Positions 53,201 through 64,000 of a stretch of 64,000 bases of DNA are shown one piece after another. Position numbers and translations under genes: made by a program. The notes under the pieces are model-generated. The model ran no database searches. It was not told the DNA's origin and saw only the letters and a program-made list of their open reading frames with translations. The first letter of the stretch is position 1, and each line of letters starts with the position of its first letter. The stretch is from positions 3,782,001 to 3,846,000 of the forward strand of contig NW_024881276.1 of assembly GCF_018691265.1 (NCBI RefSeq), given 5' to 3'. The stretch is from Tyto alba (lineage: Eukaryota > Chordata > Aves > Strigiformes > Tytonidae).

Positions 53201-53236
53201 AGAAGCGTGAGCAGGAGGCGAAGGCACCGGAGGTGA
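46522..53236 (+). CDS. AKAP17A: AKAP17A, A-kinase anchoring protein 17A (four coding exons)
   Basis: The joined exons 46522-47283, 49395-49543, 50653-50893 and 52340-53236 give 2049 nt and 682 residues, close to the human protein of about 695. Residues 1-146 are the conserved N-terminal region starting MAAATIVHD. An RRM-like fold follows at about 147-254. Residues about 265-445 form a long charged coiled coil. A hydrophobic amphipathic stretch in it (NLQSIRLIAELLSRAK, ending at residue 384) fits a PKA regulatory-subunit binding helix. The tail from about 575 is Arg/Ser-rich. In mammals the protein sits in nuclear splicing speckles, binds splicing factors and anchors PKA; this is family knowledge. 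The start is the ATG at 46522, the first ATG in this frame, with G at -3 and +4. Introns are 2111, 1109 and 1446 bp and follow GT-AG. No damage is seen. The linker at about 446-575 is the part that differs most from the human protein. Confidence 0.97.
49395..49543 (+). CDS. AKAP17A: AKAP17A coding exon 2 (residues 255-304)
   Basis: This exon is 149 nt. The acceptor is CTGTAAAG|GTTTC and the donor is AAAG|GTATTT, leaving two bases of an Arg codon. It begins VSFDSTKHLSDASIKKRQLE, the conserved junction sequence of this family, and starts the Lys/Glu/Gln-rich coiled coil. The pyrimidine tract before the acceptor is weak close to the site, though a T-rich run lies about 45-60 bases upstream. Confidence 0.95.
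50653..50893 (+). CDS. AKAP17A: AKAP17A coding exon 3 (residues 304-384), PKA-binding helix
   Basis: This exon is 241 nt, with acceptor CTTTTTTAG|GAAA and donor AAAG|GTAACT. It completes the split Arg codon and ends in phase 0. It encodes highly charged ERERKREEKLRKRE-type coiled coil, then the amphipathic segment ending LLSRAK. If the next intron is retained, the frame runs 21 more codons to a stop at 50957-50959. That would give a 405-residue form lacking the Arg/Ser tail. Confidence 0.95.
52340..53236 (+). CDS. AKAP17A: AKAP17A terminal coding exon (residues 385-682), RS domain
   Basis: This exon is 897 nt including the TGA at 53234-53236, with acceptor CTCTTTCAG|GCAG. It begins AVKLLEQEHNEEK, finishing the coiled coil at about residue 445. 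A Ser/Thr/Pro-rich linker of low complexity follows. From about 575 the sequence is Arg/Ser-rich with many RS, SR and RRR runs. That composition targets proteins to nuclear speckles and allows phosphorylation by SR kinases. An overlapping minus-strand frame in this exon is a shadow of the RS codons. Confidence 0.95.
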   Translation, partial: AVKLLEQEHNEEKIRLQQLEERRKLQEAELKRVEEEKERALGLQRKEKELREKLLNNLLSKKMDALNQNKEETETVQSDIPKTPSGIPHSVSSSCITSTSGQAVTGKLVPGSQREVASPESANTQCKYLNGNIHDKVHVKEGQKLHTTNSERCSEKRSSGVLPCIPASNQQQKSHSGYDQNTCRKDSRCEQGRRSAEPRRRKSRSCSSVNTDESKGRRERSRHRRDASYQDEKRRKERRYYRHSSRSYSPRRSRSPRRRNVSPRRSRYRRTRSSERKRDRRERSHSRRSVSRRRRHRR

Positions 53237-54320
53237 TCACTGAGTAAGCAAAGGAGTACTTGGAGTGGGTAGTGGAGGCCTTGGCTCCTTGGAAAGGCTG
53301 TGGTCGGACAAAAGGGCCAGGAAGCTGTAAACGAGACCTCATCGGTGTGACTGCTATAGAAAACACGTTTGTTTCAACCAATGCTTAACTTGCATCTAGT
53401 CTCGGAAATCAAGAAAATAGATGCCTGATTTTTTTTTTTGATGTTCCTTTGTGCTTTGTTGTCTCTTCTAGGTTTCCACCACAATGTGTAGGTATAACCG
53501 CCTGTGCTTGTGCTCGAGTTCCTACAGTGCTAAAAGCCTATTTTCTTGATTTTCGTTTTTCTAAAACTTAATTTTAGTTGATTTAGCTTTTAATCTCTGT
53601 ATCACCGAATTTGGCTTGAGAATTACATGGGTGCCAGTTGCAGGAACTCCAGCTGTGACAAGCTATTACATCCAGATTTGATTTAAAATGCTTTCTGGTG
53701 CACTCAGTGAAATCACATTTAACAAAGTAGAGTTTTTGCTGATAGGGATACCTAGCAGGGCTTTCATGTAGTCCTTAAAACTGACTACAAAGATATGCAG
53801 GATGTCTTTTAAACTGCTGTGATTCCTTCGTATGTCTGTATGGTGCCAAGCTTTGTGGCCCAAATTATTCTGGCATGTAATGCTGTTTGTATAATACTTT
53901 CCATGTAGGAGAGGCACACTGATGTAGGAAGTAAGAAGCAGTGGTAAAATGGTTGAAAAGGTGTTCTGTTATTTTGTTGACATATCTGGCTTTGTAATTA
54001 CTTCAGGTGGCACAGAGCCATTTGAAGCATTTTTTCAGGTACATACAGAGCTAGCCATTGTCTTTTGAAAAAGGGGCCTTCTTGCTAAATTATTTTTACT
54101 TGTGGTGTTGGAAAGCAAGGCTGCAGTGTCTTTTGTTAAATCCATTTAAGAATACTTTTGCTTCTAAAATGCAGCTCAGGAATATTAAAAGCTATAACAT
54201 TACAGTGAAAGAGTTTATTTTGCCTTTTTATGGTAAAATTAAAAAGAAAACTGTTTCCAGTGAACTGAAGTTGCTGTTTTCATATGTCAGTATATTAAAA
54301 TCTGCAGAAGTGTTGTATGA
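53237..54320 (+). other. AKAP17A: Probable AKAP17A 3' UTR
   Basis: AT-rich sequence follows the stop codon. ATTAAA occurs at 54184-54189 and 54294-54299. The second is followed by GT-rich sequence (GTGTTGTATG), the better arrangement for cleavage and polyadenylation. No AATAAA occurs before the LTR at 55929. The end point is therefore a guess, and a longer UTR is possible. Confidence 0.4.
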
Positions 54321-55923
54321 GAACCCGTTTGTTGAAAAAAAATCGCTTGACACGTTTGAATAATGAAGCTCAGCCACTCCTCTTGATGGTCCTGTTACGT
54401 ACAGCAATGTCACCTGTCAGCTCTACAGCCTTTGGATGCCATTTTCCTCACGCTGATGCATCAAAGCAAAGTGCATCCCTTTCCTGGAGTGCCCGAGGAG
54501 CCCACTGGTGCTGCAGCTCAGCTGGATCCCTGGCTGGCTGAGTTTGTGTTGCTTTCAGTGAATCCATGCAGGGTTTGTTTTTCACTAGGCCATGCTGCTG
54601 AAATCTTTGTAATTACTAGCTGTGGAAAGAAAAGGAAGTCATTCTTTTATTTTCCCGATAATTCATGTTTTTAAAGATCTCCAATTAATTATGTTACTTC
54701 TAATTTTTTTATGACTTCTCTTGTGAGTTTCACCGCTGTCTTGGCGGCTGAGAGCTAGACTGACTAATCATCTCAACACCACCAGTCTCTTGAATTCTGA
54801 GTATTTGCTTTCTGTGGAGAGTTCATTTTTCTCCTATCTTTGTTAAAATGTTAAAAGCCTAGCTACCTGAAGATAAGTTCATTTTCAGTAATGATTTAAC
54901 ATCCAATCTAATGTTGGTTGCAGGTATTTGAGAAGGCTGGTGGGATGCCTGTTTGTAAATGCATGCAATTCTGCTTAGCCTGCTCTTAAATACTGACACA
55001 CTGTCCATGTAACACCACTTCAAAAAAAAAAAAAAAGTATTCTATCTGCAGCTGGGTGAGAGTTTAACTAATGGCTGTCAGCACCAATGTCTTTGAGCTC
55101 AGGATTAGATTCTTACTAGTATTTCTGCAGTGTATTTCTGCTGTGGATTTGCACTGGGGTTGATATGTTGGATGGGGGTCTTGATGATGTATTGTGTAAG
55201 TAATCTAGGAGATGATAGTTTATAATACTACTTTCAAGAAGTTATCAAGCTGTGAATGCAGTATCATTGCCAGGAGTGGAAGCAGTTAAAGCAGTGACAG
55301 TCACCAAAAGGTGTTGGAGTCATACTAGCAGAATCTAACAGATACTGTTAGTTCATATGAAAAAAGCCTGTGCTGGATAATTTGTTTTGTTTTGTTTTTT
55401 CTTCTCCAGAGAAGGCTCTAAGAGCAGGTTTCATAGCCCACCCTGAAATAATTAAATTCCATAAGCTCTCCTGATGTTTAGGGCAATTTCTGAGGCCAGA
55501 GAAGATAATTGTGCAGAGAACATTCAGCTGTCAGGCTCTGATAATCGTTTAGCTTAACAGACCATATCCAGCACTGGCTTCTTACAAAGTGCATCGACAT
55601 AAAGCAATTCAATTGTTTATAGTGCTTGTATTATTTCTTCTTTTCACAGCAGTTTCAGGAAGAAAAGATGAAAGTGCTATGAAGCTACTTGCAAATGCTT
55701 AGTTTCCAAAATGCAGAGGGAATGTAGAAGTCCTCTTTCAGTCAACCAGCTGAACCCAATCAAAATGTCTTAACACTCCTAGTACCTAAACTTGCCCAGT
55801 AACTGCTCAGTGCAGAATTGTATCTGGTCTAACACTTAGCACTACAGTTGCTTCAGGTACGTGTTTTGCATCAAAGCTCTCCAAAATCTTTTCCGTGCCG
55901 AATCCTCTGAAACGGATATTGCA
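54321..55923. other. Downstream flank of AKAP17A, nothing recognised
   Basis: Unique-looking AT-rich sequence with an A15 run near 55022-55036. It may be part of a longer 3' UTR or intergenic. No coding signal is seen. Confidence 0.45.
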
Positions 55924-55928
55924 TCATG

Positions 55929-56265
55929 TGTCCTGGTAGCAGGTCTGGCTGGGATGGAGTTCGCTTCCTTCGTAGCTGCTGCCGTGGTGCTGTGTTTGGG
56001 GTTTGTGAGGAGCAGTGGTGTCAGCACACCAGTGCCCGCCTGTGGCGGAGCAGTGCTTGCACCGTGTCAAGGCCTCCCTCCATTTCCCGTTCTGTGCACA
56101 ACCCTCGGGGGGGGTAGGCTCAGGTCGGGAGGGGACACAGGTGACCCCAGCTGACAAAAGGGATATCCTGTGCCCTATGACATCGTGCTCAACAATAAAA
56201 ATGGGGGCTTTTGTCTTTCCATTGCTCCAAGACTGGCTGGGCATCAGTTCCCTTGTGGTTTTTGT
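55929..56265 (+). mobile_element. Truncated LTR, ERVL-like family, copy E
   Basis: It starts with an intact TGTCCTGG and follows the same layout as copy A: a CTGGGATGGAGTT run, then CCCCAGCTGACAAAAGGGAT near 56145, and a TATA position filled by CAATAAAAATGGGGG (56192-56206). It continues to CTGGCTGGGCATC near 56240 and then loses resemblance, so the R/U5 end with its poly(A) signal is missing. No right-hand target-site duplication could be found, as expected for a truncated copy. The AATAAA at 56194 belongs to the LTR promoter and is not the end of AKAP17A. Confidence 0.65.
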
Positions 56266-58634
56266 TGACGATAGGCTCCGAACTGCAAACAAACTTGGGA
56301 AGAGTTGAAACTAATCTTTTATTAAGGTCATAAATAAAAATTATGCTATGCCCGATATATTTTATTCAGATTTTTACTATGGCTGGGGTATGTGCTTGTA
56401 CTACTGCAAAAACCTTGCTGATGCAGTAACAATATAATTTTTTGGTAGTAAACAATTGCTCTTTGTTCTGTATTGGTTGTAAGTCAGTACATTTCGAACA
56501 AGTATCTTCTAGGGGTCTTGGTGTTTCAGATGAAGGAGCCTAGGATAACAGCAGGCTTTATAATGGCTTCTAGAAACAGAAGTACCAAAGTTACTGATAT
56601 TTTTCCCTACTCTGGAAGAATGTTGTGATGCTGATTGCTTAAATCTGACTTGATCACTTGGATTTGCAAGACTGACTTTCAGGAGCTGTCTAAAAGCAGA
56701 TAAAATTAGTTGCTGTCTTTTTTCTTCTGTTTTAATGTATGTCTGTTGAGTGACCTTGAGTTCATATGGAAAGATAAATATTTAATGTCTGTCCTTTGCT
56801 GGTTTAGCTGCTTTAAGGCAGTGTCCTCTTGAAATGGACTTCAAACTTTGATCAACAACTTTGGTCTAATTAATGAAAGAGTTCCAATAATTCATACTGC
56901 TGTTCTTGTTTAATAATTAAATTTACAGTGCTTAAATGACACTGCAGTCACAGGCTTTGACAGAAGTGTTAAGGAAACTGAAGAGTATAGGATTTAGCAA
57001 CTGACACTTAAATACATACCAAACTAATAAATGCTTCTGAAACATTGAATTTATGTTGGTATGGTTGAATATTGGATAGAATCTGTTTTAGCTACTGTGC
57101 TACCTCTTCAGACCCTTGGTGGTTAGAAATCCAATCCAGTGGGAATGTCTGCAAAGATATCTGCCTATTTCCTTCTGAAACTGGTTAGTGAGGATTACGT
57201 ACCAATAGTAACCTGACTCTCTTTGCCTGACGTTCCATTGTGTCAGATTTGTGTGTCTTACTCCATTTGTCTGTCAATATTCAGGGTTAGATTTTTGTTT
57301 TGGTGGCTTGTTCCCCTGTGTTTGTAATCAGGAGTACAGATTGATTCACTGCTTTTATCAAAACACTGAGGACCTCGGTGAGCAAGACTGCAAATGTTTC
57401 TTCTCTGTTAGACTCCGGTTTGAAAAGTCGGAGCCTTTATGTCAGCTTTCACCTTGACTGAATGCATGGCAGCCCCAGGGCTATAGGGTAGAGATGGGGC
57501 AAGAAATCCTCGAAGATGCTGGAAGACATCAGTACAAGTCATTGCTTCAGAAGTGTTAAGCTTGTCCTATGCATTTTGTCCTGCTTTTGAACTCTGGAGC
57601 TCTTCCCATGCCGTTGCAAAGCTAAGAACTTGAATAGTTCCCAGTTTCCTGCTCTGTGTCAGGCAGTGATAACCTGTCAATTTTAAGCTTACTTTAAAAT
57701 CAGCCTTTGTTGCTGGAGAAAGCTCAGGTTCACTCTTTACTGGTATGTTTTTTTTTTTTTTTTCCTCCAGTAGTGGAAAAATTTCCTCAGTAAGCAGGAC
57801 TGGTGTGGTATAGATATGGGGTGTAAATCCCGCTAAGCCGTGGATCGGGCAGCTCCACAGCACAGCACTGTGTTCATGTCATGTCTCGGCAGCAGTGAGA
57901 GACCTCTGAGCCCTCTTACTGAGTCACAAGAAATGCCCTGGGTTTCTTCCAACGTTCTACCTCCATTCTTAAGTCGCACGATGAGACAGGAGAGTGTTCT
58001 CAGTTGTGAGGATGCACCTCTCTTGGGCTCAGCTTCAGGAGAGATTTCACGTCCGTCACCACAGAACCGTGTCTCCCTTTTGTCCTCATAGAGGTGCCCG
58101 GAGGATAGGATCGAGCCAGTGGGAATCCACCTTGCTCTCGAGGACGTGTAGTGTTCAGAAGTGTATTAATCATCTAACGATGCAAAGCAGCGTGTGGCCT
58201 CTTCACGTTTGAGGGTGAGGACCCTGCTCACCACAGACCGCTTGTTGCAAGGTCTGAGCAGGTTGTAGACCAAAGCTCCCGAGCCTCCCTGTGCTGTGCA
58301 GGAGCTGGTGCGTGCTGTCCCTGCCTGTGCTGTTGCCTCAGCGTGGCTGTTGGCACTGGCAGCCAGGAGTGGTTTTCCTGCAGCCCTTGTTAAGGAAGAA
58401 CAGGAGCCTCGAAAGGGTGAGAAATCCAAGTTCCTGTTGCTACGGTCAGTGTTGCCACACAGTCCTGATCCTTAAAGAAAAATGTCTTCTTTCTACCCAA
58501 GGGCTGATGAGCCTCTGCACTTACCAGCCTCTCAGCCTGCAATTTTCTTTTTTATCTCCTGGCCTCGCCTGCTGTCTCATCCCACTCGGTGGGTTACCGG
58601 GCAGGGGAGGGGGGTGACTCTTTTGAATTCCCCA
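56266..58634. other. Gene-free stretch
   Basis: AT-rich up to about 57200 and somewhat GC-richer from 57850 to 58620. Open frames in the latter part (57840-58617) are short and unlike known proteins. A T-rich run lies at about 57748-57763. No ASMT or other exon is recognised. Confidence 0.45.
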
Positions 58635-58640
58635 AGGGCC

Positions 58641-59330
58641 TGTGTATGGGGGAACAATCCGGTCTCTGCTTGGTAGAGCTACAGGACAGGGTCGAGACAC
58701 AACGATGACTGGGAGGAACAATTTAGCTGTTACCTTTATTAACTGACAGTTTTGGCGAGTGAATGGAGACGATTTGGCAATGATCAGCTGATAACCCTTG
58801 GGTGAATGAATAAAGGCACTTTGGCAAAGAGACTTCCTGACAACCCGTTGCAATTTGTGCAAAATTTATATACCTGAATATATGTAAGAAGAAGGAGAGA
58901 GAAACAGAGGAAAGAAAAGCGAATGGGGGGGGGAATAAGAAGAGGGGAATCACCGCCTTTTTGATCTCGCATTGTTGTAGAGTAGCAAGCTTGATCCCTT
59001 GATGGTAGATCAACAAAAACACGGGCCAGGGGGAGTGCTGTCTTTATATAGTCTTTTTTACACCTGCACAATAGGGTGTTCTAGAAGGTTCTTGTTTTCT
59101 TTGGCTTGCCCCAGCACAGCTGGGCAAGTTCTGTCTCTGGGCAGCAACAGGATGGGGAAGAGAGAGAAATGGCCCTCTGCCCCACCTCTGCAGGGTTTGC
59201 CCCACTTTTCCCCCCTCCCCAGGGCTCCCACTCAAGTTGTCTGAGACATCCTCTTTATGAACAGCTTATGACACCTGCACTAGGAGACTTAAGAAGCAGC
59301 TTAATCAACAGAAACTACAGTGTCCTCACA
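58641..59330 (-). mobile_element. Solo LTR, class II (ERVK-like), copy D
   Basis: It is 690 bp, with ends TGTG and CACA. Flanks AGGGCC (58635-58640) and AGGGCA (59331-59336) form a 6-bp target-site duplication with one mismatch; six bases is the usual length for class II elements. On the minus strand a clear TATATAAA (complement of 59043-59050) is followed about 300 bases later by AATAAA (complement of 58735-58740). A U5-like stretch of about 95 bases then runs to the end. Transcription therefore ran leftwards. No gag, pol or primer-binding site is evident beyond 58641. Confidence 0.7.
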
Positions 59331-59336
59331 AGGGCA

Positions 59337-60912
59337 AGGTCAAGCCCTCCAATATAATTGTTGTGGTGCTTTCCATCTGCTTGCTGCCTGCTATGGTAAA
59401 GTAATTTTGATAATGTAGGAATCATATTGCTGGAACTAATTGATATTAATAAGAAGTGGTTACCAAAGCTGTGACCACAGCCATGTTTTTTTTCTAATTG
59501 ACCTTACCTTTGGAGAGTAATCTATTCAGTGACCTAGAATAAGGGCATATGCATGATTAAGTATGCACATAAAAGAACATTTGATATATTACCTGAAAGC
59601 ATCATCTTGAAAGCTGTTAGAGAAAATGGGAATTTTCTGCAGCGGCTCCTAAAATTTTGTGTGTGCAGGACTGTACCAGGGACCGCAAGGCTCTAAATGC
59701 AAACCAGTGAGAGTTGATCACTGATCAGTGCTACCTGGACATGGCACCAGTGTCGGCTTTAGGGCAGTTCTTGAACAGGTACAGGATTGTGCACCTGACT
59801 ATTGCAGCTGCTCATGTTTGATAGCAAAGGTAGAGATGTTGTTAGGTTCTAGATAAGAAGGCAATTAAACCAACCAGTTGGTCAGATGCCCTAATTCATA
59901 AATGGGTGAACAAAATGGATCACTGGTATATTGTACAAGTTAAGGTGTTTTTTTGTTTTTGTTTTTGTTTTTGTTTTTTTTTTTTTTAATTATAATTACA
60001 AGGAAATACATGAATTGGCTGTGTTTTGATCTGGTATCCTGCCTTTGAGTTTTGGATACAACACCCATTTCATTAAGCTTATGTTGCATTCTGATGATCT
60101 GGCCCTTCCCCAGACCAATGGATGTGTTATTTGCAGAATATATCTTTTCCTTCCTCACAATAAATTTGCAGAGTTGTCTCTAGTGTTTGTATAAAGCAGT
60201 GATGCAGTTGCAGTTGATCCTTCAGAATGGGTGTACAGAATGGATCCCTCCAGTGTATTACATTCCTACGTGTGTAAATATTATTGTTGTTAAAAGGAAG
60301 TGCACTTCTATTTTTTTTTTTTTTTCTTAATCAGATACTAGGCTCTTGAGGCTTGTTTGAAATGGTATGTAACACCATCCTTTCTTCTTTAATCACAGCA
60401 CAGAAACTGAATTTGATCTAGTTCCCCCTCACATGCTGCATCCCCTGAATACTTCTCCTGCTGCCTCACAAAAAAAAAAAAAAAAAATTTCCTAGATTAG
60501 CTCAAACAAATGCTTTGCTATAGTAGTAGGTTATACAACTTCCAAAGGGCTAAGGAATTATTTTCTAATTGATTCCTAATCTACTCATATGTGCACTGTG
60601 GCACCTGTGAAGTGTGGGATGCCCAGGAGTGCTGTTCCTGTAACTGGACTGTTCATGGGACAACACGAAGGGGTAATGGTGTGGCAGCACCACGGTCACT
60701 CCCAGACAGCAGTCTCAACCTGCCAACAACGTGTTTGAACAAGAATTGATCATCCTCAGACCAGCTCTTCTCTGCGATTCTGTGCATGATCCCAGACATG
60801 TGCCTGCAAGTGCTCTGAGGAATTACCTAGTGGTGTCTGTTACTTTCCATCTTAACTGGAAAAGGGAAGGGCTGGCAAGGTCTTTCTCTTCTGCTCGCTG
60901 CACCTGATGTGT
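59337..60912. other. Gene-free stretch
   Basis: AT-rich, with a TTTTG/T-rich run at about 59948-59989, a T-rich run near 60311-60325 and an A17 run near 60471-60487. No coding or transposon signal can be supported. Confidence 0.5.
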
Positions 60913-60917
60913 CTTGT

Positions 60918-61505
60918 GGTCGTGGTTTAACCCCAGCCAGCAACTAAGCACCACGCAGACGCTCGCTCGCTCCTCCGCAGGGGAATGGGGAGAGAATCGT
61001 AAGGGTAAAGGTGAGAAACTCGTGGATCAAGATAAAACCAGTTTAATAGGTAAGGCAAGAACTGCACACACAAGCAAAGCAAAACAAGAAATTAGTTCAC
61101 CACTCCCCATGGGCAGGCAGGGGCTCAGCCATCCCCGGTACATCGGGGCTCCATCACCTCTAATGGTGACTTGGGAAGACAAGCGCCATCGCCCCAAATG
61201 TCCCCCCCCCCCGTCTGTCTTCTTCCCCCAGATTTATATGCTGAGTGTGATGACACACGGTGTGGGATGTCCCTTGGGTCATTTGGGGCCGGCTGTGTCC
61301 CCTCCCAACTCCTTGTGCCCCCCCAGACTCCTCGCTGGTGGGGTGGGGTGAGGAGCAGAAAAGGCCCTAACGCTGTGCAAGCACTGCTCAGCAGTAACTA
61401 AAACATCCCTGTGTTATCAACACTGTTTCCAGCACAAATCCAAAACACAGCCCCATACCAGCTAGTATGGAAAGAATTAACTCTATCCCAGCCAAAACCA
61501 GCATA
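60918..61505 (-). mobile_element. Solo LTR, ERVL-like family, copy B (full length)
   Basis: It is 588 bp and bounded by CTTGT (60913-60917) and CTTGC (61506-61510), a 5-bp duplication with one mismatch. On the minus strand, TATAAA (complement of 61233-61238) and ATTAAA (complement of 61042-61047) give promoter and poly(A) signals in the right order. It is the most complete member of the family here and nearly matches copy C across their shared part. A 145-codon + strand frame (60914-61351) is antisense and without meaning. Confidence 0.85.
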
Positions 61506-61510
61506 CTTGC

Positions 61511-64000
61511 AAACAGCACAAAGCTGTAAAAAACATTAGAAGTGAGATTCCCAAGCCATGGGAATACTTCTTTCTGAGGTTCTGATTTTGAAGAAATGGA
61601 GAGGATTATCAGATTAGCAAGTGTAAAATAGCCTATTCAAGGCAGTTGTGTATCCACTGACTGCATTTGTGATGCTTGACAGAGCACAAGTAATTCCTGA
61701 CATGACAGTCTGCCTCAGCTGCTGTCCGGCTTGGTTTTCATTTTGCATCTCTCTAAAGTTTTGGTGCCTACAATTTTTAGCTAGTGAACCTGTCTGTCCT
61801 CAGGGAGACTCTGCCCCTTATCTGCTGGGACCTTCCTCTGACAGAAATCTCAGCAACTATTTGGCTGAATTACTTGTTGAGGGGTTATTTGCAGGCCTGA
61901 AAGTTAAAGAACAACATTGGATTGCTTGTGGTGGACTTTAAAAGGCATTCTCAGTCAGAGATTTTATGATAAGGGAAACTGAGAAGGGAGGGTTTTCTTC
62001 GAGAATGACCTGAGTATACGGAACTTTCTGCCCACTCCAAATGTCTGCCAGTAGTATACGTGATCTAAACAGGAGAAAAATAAAATTAGTTGATGTCAAA
62101 AACTGACAGAAGCGGTAGTCATGTTACCAGAGAAATGTATCTATCGTAATACACGAAAAGAATTAGAAGTTCTAAAGAAGAAAATGAGCATTTTATTAAA
62201 ACTGGATGTTCATTTTCAAATAAAAAGTATGGTACTGAGTATCTTAGCTTTTTAGGAGGTTTTTTTTTTTGTTTTGTTTTGTTTTGTTTTTTTAAAAAAA
62301 GGTCACAAACTATTATCTTAGTGTACTTCCAGACCACCTGATATAAGCTGAGCATACTTGGAGGCTTAATAATGGTAACAAGGCGCAGTTGTTTCCATAC
62401 AGACATTACTGAAACTCATAATCATAGTCACGTCCCTGAGATTTTTATTTGTTGCTTATAAGGAAGGTTGCCTGTGTGAAAATAGTGTCATCTGCCATTT
62501 CTCACTGGCAGACACATTAATTTTGCTAAATTTGCTAAGTTCATAGATCATTTCTTACTTTCAAATATTATGCGAAAGTGACATAATTATTTTTTGTGTA
62601 GTATATTCTTGTAGTGAGCCATTTAGGCAAAGAAAAATTAATCACCAAAATAGAACCATGGAGATAAAGTAACAGCTTTAGCCTGCACATGGTCTAAGTG
62701 CTCTGACAAAAACCCTTATGGGATTTTCAGAGAAAGCAAGCCATTGCAATTTCATCTTCGTGAATGTATTTGTAGCTTGAAAGGAGCTTAGGCTTTAAGC
62801 CTCACTAACAATTGGAAACAGCAACTCACTGTGTGTGGCTTTGCATCAATCTGGTGTGGGTTATCTGCAACCCTCCTCCCCTACATCGCGCTACTCGTAG
62901 TAATCTCATTAGACGATTACATCTGGTGTCCTCAACAGACAGGTTTAGTCCTAATTGAAAAAGAATTTCAAGTGGGTTTAATTAACTGTGTGGTCATGTT
63001 ATTACCAGAGCCTCTTGTATTCTGTAACTTTGCCTTAAGTGAAGTAAATTTATGGCCCATGAGGACAAGCTAGCCTACAGTTTTGCACATAACCACCTGG
63101 TATTAGTCAAAACTACAAGGATCGAGGGTGGAGCATTTTCATACTCATGAATTTCTAATGCAGGTGTACTAAATGTCACTGTAATACAAATTACTGATTA
63201 CCAATCTGTGGCTGAGCCATTTGAGGAAAGTGGTCAGTAAACTGGTGAGCAGTATCTAACTCTTCCTAGAGCTGTTTCGTTTAGCTCAGCAGAAGAGAAG
63301 TGTATGCTCCAGTGTGGCTGATGGCCTGGATCTGAATTGCTGTCGTGATCCTGGGAATAGGAAATCTTTATGCTTGGGCAAAATTGCATCAGTTTGTTTC
63401 TCAGCAGCAGGCATGCAGAACTGGCATTTAGCAGAGAAATATTTTTATTTTCCTACACCTTCCTAATCTTTTGGCTAAAAATATTTATCCTTGGCTAGTG
63501 ATATTTATCTATGTACAATTTATTTATCTTTTTTAATTGGAGGAGAGGGAAGGCTATTGACGGAAAGAAGTTCACCTGGTCATCCATATGGATGGAGACT
63601 TTGTGGGAAGTTTTAGAGCTTTCTTTTCCTGTAGAACCATCTTTGGAGTTCTTGTGGGGAACTGAAATGCTGTAGCATGATCAGTGAGAGTGGGTCTAGA
63701 TTTGTGCAAATGAATGAACTCTGCAGACTCGCACTTAGCGCATGTGCAGATGGAAGTTCCTGAACAGAAACTGAGCTTGTGCGCTCTCCTTGAGGTGGGG
63801 ACAGCAGGGGAAAATGTCCATTATGAATGTAGCTGTGTTCTTGAAAGCAGTTGTCTGGGCTTTTTCCTTTGCAGAAATGGTGTCTTGTTAAATGCAAGCT
63901 GCACAGATTCGCAGTGACGCTGGCAGAGAGGTGTAGTGCAATCTCCAGCCTCCACAGTATGAAATAAACCAAATATTAATGTCTAACCTGTACTGAACAG
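61511..64000. other. Gene-free stretch to the window end
   Basis: AT-rich unique-looking sequence. A T-rich run with GTTTTGTTTT repeats lies at 62260-62292. Around 62880-63070 the sequence is free of simple repeats and rich in TAATT/TTAATTAA-type motifs, which could be conserved noncoding DNA, but one sequence alone cannot show this. No exon is recognised. Confidence 0.45.

Noticed and set aside
56194..56199. AATAAA as the AKAP17A poly(A) signal
   Set aside because: It lies at the TATA position of an LTR copy beginning at 55929, so it belongs to the mobile element; ATTAAA at 54294 is a better candidate.
60914..61351. 145-codon open frame on the + strand
   Set aside because: It runs antisense across solo LTR copy B; a matching frame occurs in copy C for the same reason.
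54321..64000. Exons of ASMT, the expected neighbour downstream of AKAP17A
   Set aside because: No frame in this interval shows the methyltransferase motifs; the gene, if conserved in order, starts beyond the window.

Overview
This window is vertebrate nuclear DNA and almost certainly comes from a bird. Gene density is low, introns use GT-AG boundaries, and the promoter is a CpG island. The interspersed repeats are LTR types I recognise from bird genomes, together with one CR1-like tail. The assignment to birds rests on my recognition of these repeats and on the AKAP17A sequence, not on a database search.

Only one intact protein-coding gene can be supported: AKAP17A (A-kinase anchoring protein 17A, also called XE7 or SFRS17A), on the + strand. 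It has a CpG-island promoter at about 45.4-46.0 kb and four coding exons: 46522-47283, 49395-49543, 50653-50893 and 52340-53236. Joined, they give 2049 nt, a 682-residue protein. The order is an RRM-like region, a long charged coiled coil with an amphipathic helix suited to PKA anchoring, and an Arg/Ser-rich tail. The 3' UTR probably ends near 54.3 kb.

To the left, 1-45 kb is a gene-poor interval. The most interesting item is a decayed fragment of a class A (P2Y-like) GPCR on the minus strand at about 17.23-17.46 kb. It shows TM6 and TM7 signatures, one frameshift and the loss of key residues. It lies beside a CpG-rich patch (17.54-17.86 kb). In mammals the gene next to AKAP17A on the opposite strand is P2RY8, so the position is suggestive. 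The rest of this interval holds repeats: a GATA/GACA microsatellite (20.36-20.57 kb), a hAT-type MITE (29.83-30.13 kb), a CR1 tail (about 15.0 kb), and solo LTRs at 17.86-18.44, 35.07-35.53 and 36.57-37.64 kb. A 630-bp CA/CAGACA array ends directly at the AKAP17A CpG island.

To the right, 54-64 kb holds no recognisable gene. I see no exon of ASMT, the expected mammalian neighbour. It contains a truncated LTR (55.93-56.27 kb), a class II-like solo LTR on the minus strand (58.64-59.33 kb) and another ERVL-like solo LTR (60.92-61.51 kb). Target-site duplications can be read directly for most of these LTRs, so insertion boundaries are given to the base. No internal retroviral genes were found. 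Most long open frames in the window are by-products of tandem repeats or GC-rich LTRs.
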